64,000 nucleotides of DNA. Source: Okapia johnstoni. Taxonomy: Eukaryota; Chordata; Mammalia; Artiodactyla; Giraffidae. Position 1 is the stretch's first letter. Each line of letters opens with the position of its first letter. Shown piece after piece: positions 25,001-34,000 of this stretch. The DNA lies in NCBI GenBank assembly GCA_024291935.2, contig CM044320.1, positions 34,006,001 through 34,070,000 on the forward strand, read 5' to 3'. Position numbers and translations under genes: made by a program. The notes beneath the pieces were generated by a model that was given only the letters and a program-made list of their open reading frames with translations, was not told where the DNA came from and searched no databases.

Positions 25001-28000
25001 ATTTACTTTGACTGCACTTCCTCATACTCAGTAATGGCACATTGCCCTCTTATTGAATACCATGTGGAGAGAAATTGTAGTTCTACTAAAGTTAATTCAA
25101 GTTAGACTTGAGTTTCTTTCAGTCTAATCTAGTGTTCTTTGAAGATTTAACCTCTAAACAACATTGGTTGATACTAGTATAATACCTTGATCTGTTCGTT
25201 TAACTCAGTCTTCTTCCATAGAACATGGTCTTGTTAAATCATGCTGACTCTTTTGTGGCTTTGTTTGACACAAGGGAGCGTTCATCTCCCTTGTGAGGAA
25301 GTATCATTTCCTTCACCAAATACATCCTAAAAATTAGACTTTTCATAGTCAGATGGGAATCTCTGTGTCTATTGAACATGCACTTGTTCCACCCTTATGA
25401 TAAGTTACAGGATTGGCTTTGAATTGTTTTTTCATATGATTGTTCATTTTCCCATAGTGACTTGGATATGCCATTTGCCAAGTGGACCAAGGATCAGGTT
25501 TGCAGTTGGCTGGTGGAACAGGGTTTGGGGTCCTACCTGAATTCTGGCAAGCATTGGATTGCATCTGGCCAGACACTTTTGCAGGCTTCTCAACAAGATC
25601 TAGAGAAGGTGAATGCCTCTATTTTGTTTATGCATGGAGACAGAGAGAAAATGTGAACATAGGCTTATTTTATTTTCCGGAAAGGGAAGTGGGTAGGGCT
25701 AGTAAGTACTCTGCAAAAAGCTTGAGTTTCCTGCTTTTTGCTTCTTTTATCTCATGGACTTAAAAAGGGAGGACCTGGTCTTAATGATTCCCTTGAGACA
25801 CTTAAGCCACTGGACATTTTAATGAAAGAATAATTATAGAGCCTTAATCGTAAAGTTTCAGTTCATATTCTCAAAACCATTCTGTGGCTTTATCATTGGT
25901 CCATCTTCTCAATGTAATATGTGCAATTCGGTTGCACTTTGCACAGGGAGAAAAGCCCTACATTTTATGTCCAGTTATTTAACATTTCTTCCCAATTATT
26001 TAACATCTGGTACAAAATAAGAGTGGGCTTCCCAGGTGGCATTAGTGGTAAAGAACCTGTCTGCTAATGCATGTTAGATATAAGAGATGTGGGTTCGATC
26101 CCTAGATTGGGAAGATGCCCTGAAGGAGGGCATGGCAACCCACTCTAGTGTTCTTGCCTGGAGAATCCCATGGACAGAGGACCCTGGTGGGCTCTAGTGC
26201 ATAGGATCGCAGAGTCAGACACAGCTGAAGCGGCTTAGCACACACACACAAAATGAGAGTAGAATTTGTGTTATGCACCCTACAGTTCCAGTCTTGCAAA
26301 GGAAGGAACCTGGTGGGAATGTCTGACATAGCACTAAATCAACTGCAGTGGTCTTGCTTTCCAGGAGCCCTTTATTCACCAACATTTTATAGCCAGGGTT
26401 AGTATTCTGATTTAATGTAATTATTGAGTCTTCAATACTAGCTTGATTTTGGAGGTATTGGCATCCTTTGCCAATGGCCACCGACCTACGTTGACAGAGC
26501 TGTAATGCCAGTGTTTCTGTTTACTATTTCAGGAGCTTGGAATCAAGCATTCCCTTCATCGAAAGAAACTCCAACTGGCACTGCAAGCCCTGGGATCTGA
26601 AGAAGAAACCAATCATGGAAAGCTGGATTTCAACTGGGTCACTAGTAAGAGGTTTTCAATTCCTGAATGAGTGTGTATAAAATTATACACGTGCACACAT
26701 ATACGCACACATATATAGCTGCTTTTTCTTTGTCATCACAAGAACCGATGTTCTATGGCTCCTTAATGGAACTCATTTCTATCCATAGGATGGTTGGATG
26801 ATATTGGCCTCCCCCAGTACAAGACCCAGTTTGATGAAGGACGGGTAGATGGTCGAATGCTTCATTACATGACTATTGTAAGTGACACACTCCTGGGGTT
26901 TGGGGAGGCTAAAGTTGCTTTTCTCTGAAAAACACAGAAATCGAGTAAGCAAAATACAGTGTTTTCACAATGGTTCCACCAGATTTTGAAGGTATTGTTT
27001 TAACTTGAGAAGAGGGGCAGGCAGATTTTTCTCAGTTGATGTTGTGGGATTTGGTGATTGTAATAGACTTGGGAAATTTTGAAACCCTGACTTAAGCTAC
27101 ATAAAATTTTATATATATTCAACAATGTAGACATTGACATGTACACTTCTGAATAGGTCCATTTTATGATACAGAATAACATCCCATAAAAAGATTTAAA
27201 ATTGAAAGTAAAGTTTTGCAGCCCTGGCAGTTTCTAAGTGGTACACTCCCGTTAGTAGTGACCACTAGAAAGGCTGCCCTTCTGACAATTCTGCTGGAAC
27301 TGTCTTTTCCCTTCCCTTCCACTTTTGAGAACTATTTCCTGAAACCCCCTAGCCCTTCTCACTTCAGCCCAGTTCTGCTGGAGTGAAGAGGAGACAGGGA
27401 AAGGTAGGTCTTCACTCGGATTCCTTCCTTACTGTTGTGTATTTCTAGCCTTCTGTCCAATGGATAGAAAAACTTTTCCCTACTTTACAACAGCAGGGAG
27501 AGATGGGGTTGCAGGAGAACTTGTTCTAGACTCCATGCTACTAGGTGTGTCCTGCCTGAGATATTTTTTTTTAAATGGCTTTTTTGTGGTCTAGGATACG
27601 GATCCAACTACCACAAGTATCTTTTTTTTTTTAAGACAGTGGAAACTGTTAAATTAATTTTATTGACTTGCACCTTGCTGTTTATTTGGTGAAAGCTGTT
27701 AAAAATTGCTCTAATTACTTTTGAACAAAATTTTAAAATTAAATATGAAAGTCTTGTAGTATTTTTTTCTCTTAATTTATACAAGAATCACATACCCATA
27801 TTAACTTTCCATTATTTTTATATAATAGCTTTATTTTTTTAATTGGAATATAATTGCTTTACAATGTTGTAACGTTTCTACTGTATAACACTGTGACTCA
27901 GCTGTAAGTATACAGGTATCCCCTCTGTCTTGAACCTCCCTCTCCCACCCCCATCCTACCCTTCTAGGTCATCACAGAGCATTGAGCTGAGCTCCCTGTA

Positions 28001-31000
28001 TTATATAGCAGCTTCCTGCTAGCTTTCTATTTTATAGATTGCAGTGTATATATATCAATGATATTCTCTCAATTCAGACAAGTATCTTTTTAAAATAGGT
28101 GGAAAGTTTCAAAGAGCTGACTTATTTAGGAATTTTTCAATATCAGTGAAAGCTGGGGTCCAGCTCATTTTCTTCTCCATCACTGAAACAAAAGTTTGAA
28201 CCATGGTGGGTACATCATGTAAAATACAGGTAAAATAACAACAACGTGTAGCATGTTGCACACTTACTGTGTGTCAGGCACTCTTTTAAACTCTTTACTC
28301 ATAATTGATGCTCAGGTCTCAGCAGTACTCGAGGTAGCACTCTGTTATCCCCAGCGTTTAGATGAGGAAACAAAAGAACTGAGAAATCGGGTAACTTAGC
28401 CATGTTGCCACTGTTGGAGAGCAGTAGAAAGTCAGAGAGCATTTGTGGCTGTTGGCCTGCCTGTTTAGGTATGAGGATGTTCATACTGAGAACAGTGTGA
28501 ATGCGAGCAAATTCAGGCTGAAAAATCACAAAAGGCAAACATAATTTTCATGTCTATGAAAGAATAAATTTCCTTAGAAGATTTGACCCCAGAAATCCTA
28601 AGTCATAAAAAAATCTGTTTGTATATAGTGTCCTGTATTGAATCCTGGATCAGAAAAAGGGACTAGTAGAAAAACCGGAGAAGTCTGAGTAAAGCCTGGG
28701 TTTAATTGAATTTCGTTATTGTCTGTGTTAATTTCTTAGTTTTGCTGACTATCATGGTTATATAGAGCATGACTTATAGAGTTAACATTAGAGCAAGCTC
28801 AGCAAGCTGAGCTGTACTCTTTAGCAACTTTTCTGTAAATCTAAAGTTACTTAAAAATAAAGGATTTTTAAAAAATCTTCCACTCAAAAAAGTGTGTCTT
28901 GATTTAAAAGAAAATGGTCCCTACTTTTAAAATCCCTTAAACTAAAATAATTAACATTTTATTTACACTGTAAACATTATGCATTTCGATTTTTCTCTTC
29001 AATCTGACAGACTTCAGTTGGTTGAGCATAGCCCACGTGGAAATGTTTTGAATAGGTGTCTTAGTCTTAGATTAAAATATGGTAAATGCCCTTTCTAACT
29101 TACCATCAAGCACTGCTTTTAAGAAGTCAGTCTAATAACACAAAGATATAAATCAACTATACTCCAATATAAAATAAAAGTTACATTAAAAAAAGAAGAA
29201 CTTAATCTAGAAAAAAGCTCAGGAAATTATTTTTGCTTGGATTTAAGCTGTCTTATCATTTTATTTTTAAAATATCTCTGTAATAGATTAATTTTTCCCA
29301 TACAGGAAATGTGTTCTTGAAGTTATAGTTGCCGGGGGGAAGGATGAGGAAAAAGGACAGTTAGGGAGTTTGGGATTGACATGTACACACTGCTATATTT
29401 AAAATGGATAACCAACAAAGACCTGCTGTATAGCACATGGAATTCTGCTCAATGTTATGTGATAACATAACATAACTCCTCTCCGGGATAGGAGAGGAGT
29501 TCGGGGGAGAATGGATACATGCATATGTATGGCTGAGTCCGTTTGCTGTCTACCTGAAATTAGCACAACATTGTTAATCGGCTATACCCCAACACAAAAT
29601 ATAAAAACCTTTTTTTTTTTTTAAAAAGAAAATAAATGTGTTTTCTGTAAGGTATGCCTAAAGTGGATACTTCCTTATTTGTTTTCTGGGTGTGTTTGGA
29701 AGTAGACTGGTAATTACCTTGACGCTGCCTCCACCCAACACCTTCTTGTAAAATACTTTGTTTCGGTGTGTTTGAGAAGTTCCCTATAGCCACAGACTGG
29801 TGAAAGCTATTCCTGAAAGGAATTGCTTGGTGATATATGTTGCTACTTACAGTCTTCCTTTCTCTTCTCTCTCTCTACCTCTCATTGATTAAGATAACTT
29901 TTCCCAAACTGTTCACATCATCTGCTGGATAAAGCACAGTAATCTAGAACCAGAGATTTCTTGAGGCTGGGGGATGGTATAACAGGAGCAGTCTTCTGGT
30001 TTCCCTCCAAACTGTGATAGGCCTCAGCTCAGAGAACCGACTCTCCGTCATCAGTGAAGATCGCTTGCACTCAGTTATCTGCTTTATCAGATCATGTCAA
30101 AGCAGGTCACTTTCCATAGTGGCTTAGCTACTGCTTTTCACACTGCGTGTTTCAGAGCTGTTTGGGCCTAACATCTTACCTCAGTAGAAGAGACATAAAC
30201 AGGTAGAAGTCAGCTTCAGTTGGAACAATGTGAATTTTGGTTCTCTTCTATTAATATACTGGGGTCCTGGAGAAAATTTTGTTCAGAACAGGGAAAAGGG
30301 TGCTGTTACCAAATAAAAACTTTGAAAAACCTGACGAGCCCTCGAGGCCCATTGGAGGGGCCCTTCTACTTTTACTTGAGTTTTCTGAAATCTTCCTGAG
30401 AAGGTGCTCCTGCTCTTGGCCATCTCAGTGTTTTTTTGTTTTGTTTTGTTTTGCAGGATGACTTACTGTCTTTGAAGGTCGTGAGTGTGCTCCACCATCT
30501 CAGTATCAAAAGGGCCATCCAGGTCCTAAGGATCAATAACTTTGAGCCAAACTGTCTACGAAGGCGACCCTCTGACGAGGTAGCACCTGAGGCTGAGGTT
30601 TCTGCAGCCCATCCTTTCCATGAGTGTGACAGTCTGGTTGGAGAAACTAAGACCCATTTTTTTCTTCTCGGTGGCTACACAGAAGGGAAACTTCTGGCTC
30701 CCTCAGAGCCTCAAATCCAGCCTCATTTACTTCTTAGGCTTTGTGTTTCTGTATTCCTTCCTTTGGGCTTCTTTGGTGGCTCAGTCAGTAAAGAATTTTC
30801 CTGCAGTGCAGGAGACCCAGGTTCAAACCCTGGGTTGGGAAGATCCCCTAGAGGAGGAAATGGCAACCCACTCCAGTATTCTTGCCTGGAGAATTCCATG
30901 GACAGAGGGGCCTGGTGGGCTACAGTTATGGGGTCTCAAAGAGTTGGACACAACTGAGCACACATGCATTCCTTCCTTTCCCCCATGATGGTTCTGCCTG

Positions 31001-34000
31001 TGTAACTGAACTGTGTTTTAGTTGTACTTCCTCCTTTCTTGGGTACATTTTATATTTCTGCCTCCTTAAGCCACAAAGTTAAGTATCACTATAAAGACTT
31101 CCTTTCCTAGAACACTGCTTTACTAGTATGTAAAAAACTTAAAACTCTGGGACATAGATTCATTAAAAGAGAGTTCAAGTTAGCAAACAACCTTTTTACC
31201 TTTATGCTAAAAGGTAGCATGAGGCAGGTTCTTTACTTTTTTTTTTTACTTTTATTAAAATACTGAGTTTATTTCACTTTATATTCATATCTCCCCATCA
31301 TTTCCATTTGTCTGACCATGAGTACTACCATATCCTATCATAACGTGGCATACATACTTAAAACCTGGAGTTCCATCTTTACAAACTAAATTGGCATTTT
31401 GGATAACACATTGTTGGCAATGGAACCTAGACATCATTTACCAGATACGACAGAGAAAATTCTCACTCTTATAAAAAGGAAGCTAGATATCAGCTGTTGC
31501 AGAAGTGAAATAAGATGAAAAATTTTAACAAAATGTTGAAACAGTTTTCTTCAAGAGACTTCCTCCCCTGAGGCAGGCTCTTTAGAATTGGCAGGCAGGT
31601 TTAATATTTGGAAGCTCTGGATGGTTGTTTGTCCCCACAGAACAGCATCACCCCATCAGAAGTTCAGCAGTGGACCAATCATCGAGTGATGGAGTGGCTG
31701 CGCTCTGTGGACCTGGCGGAATATGCCCCCAACCTCAGAGGCAGTGGTGTCCATGGTGGGCTCATGGTAAAACTCTGCTTTCATTTAAAATTGACTCCTT
31801 ATCATTTTGTTACCATTAGTCTAATGAGTAGGAGATTATCAGTTGCTTGTCATAATCCTGAGGTCATCTAACTGAACCTTTCTGCACCATGTCTAGTGAA
31901 TCTTTACTTTCAGAGTATTCTTCCCCATATTTTAAAATTAATATCATCATATAATCTAATTCAATTTATTTATTTATTTATATTTTTAATTAAGACTGGG
32001 GTGATTTATTAACCTTGTTAGAAACTCTGATACAAAGCACAGTAAAAGGCCACAGACCAGTAAATAAACAATGTGGCTTTTGGCTACTTTACAACTGCTG
32101 CTAGCACTAAGCAAAACATGCTTTTTCATCACTTTGTCTAGATTGAATTTAAACTGATTTCTCTTTTACTGTCTTCACTAATGTTGGATAACATCTGGCC
32201 ATTGGCTGGCATACGATCATGTTTTAAACGCCCTGGAGGGATACTGCATTGCTACACCTTGATGTTGCATAAGGAGTTGGTTCCCAAAGATGCCACTTCA
32301 GAGGTAGAAGCCCCAACTTTGTAATGCTTGGGTGTCAGGACCAGCCCTGCTTCTCACTAGCTTAGGCAAAACAAAGAAAAGATACTTAAATTGAAGATCA
32401 AAGTCCACAGTTTGTCTATCCTCACCAGGCTGTCAAGAGAGTCATTGGAGATAACTAAATGAAAGAGCTTTGCAGACTATAAAGCATGATCCAGGCATGT
32501 GTGATCCATGGTGCCTTCAACAATCTTAATTTTTCCTGTAGGTTCTAGAACCTCGTTTTAACGTAGAAACAATGGCTCAGTTACTGAACATCCCACCAAG
32601 TAAGACCCTGTTGCGAAGACATCTGGCCACTCACTTCAACCTTCTGATCGGTGCGGAGGCCCAGCATCAGAAGCGGGACGCCATGGAGTTACCAGATTAT
32701 GTGCTTCTAACCGCGACCGCCAAAGTAAAGGTTGGTGCAAGCTCCTAGCATTTTATAATTGCCTATAGCAAAGACTCAGTCTTGGCTGTTACCTGGCTAT
32801 CCCATTTTCTTAGGTTTTCTAAGTTTTGTGGATGGGTTGAAGGTAAATGATTCTTTACGAGTAATTAGGAAAATGCATTTTTGAAGGCTTTCTTCTGGAT
32901 CTTTGCTTAAATCATTTATTTTATTAGAGTTAACAGGAGTAAAGAACATGATGTTGGCGTCTACCATTGATTTTTTTTTGCCAATGTGGAAAGTCCATGT
33001 CTTGGGCCCAATATTGATTGCCATTATCCTATGGATAAATCAAGCATAAGAGGAGGATTTTTTTTTTTCTCATAAATAACCAGACTTGCAAGTAAGGAAA
33101 GGATACTCAAGCAATGATTCAAGGTAGACCAGCAGAGAGTAGATATCTTCAGATTTACCTGGATTCATGAATCATACCAAGTTCAGATCACTTTTTATTT
33201 TTTAAATCACTCTTCTGTGAACTCTTCTGAGTCTGTTATATCAATTAAATTAGTGTGAAGATAGGGTTTATCAGTGCCTCCACAAACGCGGCTCCTCCAC
33301 AAACCTCTTTTAAAAGAAAAAAAACCACTCCCCCTACCCACTCAATACTTTCTCTTTAGTTCCCTTTCTCCCTTAAAAAAAATGTGTCAGATTTGAAACC
33401 TCTGAAAAAGTCTGTTCTATATAAATTCTCAACATCAGCATCTCCTTTAGATACAGTCTCAGGTACTATCCAGTGAAAAGATGGATTTTTTTCCTTCTCT
33501 CAAAGTTTTCTCCCTGAAAATAAAGGCTTCTTTTAGCAGTTACTGGTATGGATAATCATAGCCTCACTCAAAAAGAAAATACAGTAATGGTTCTTTCCTC
33601 TTTTTGACCTTGCAAAATTGGATTCAGCCCTGAGAAATCTTATTGCATTAAGGTCAATCACAATTAAGGCTCTTGGCTTTTCACAGGGACTACCCAGCTA
33701 GTGATGTGAATAAGGAGAACAAGCTTAATTTTCTGAGATTCATAATGAGGATCATTTATCATATTTGGGTGTTAATCATATGCCTGAGATGTCTTTGTTT
33801 TTCTTATACCCATTCAGTCATTGAATTGCTTTTCTTGGTAGTGTGAATACTTACATTACATGTGTTACTGCTCCTTTGTCATGTGAATTTTATCAAGTCC
33901 CTGGTTGTTTTTGTTTGCTTTTCTTTTAAAGCCAAAGAAGCTTACCTTTAGCAATTTTGGGAACCTGAGAAAGAAGAAACAGGAAGATGGGGAGGAATAT

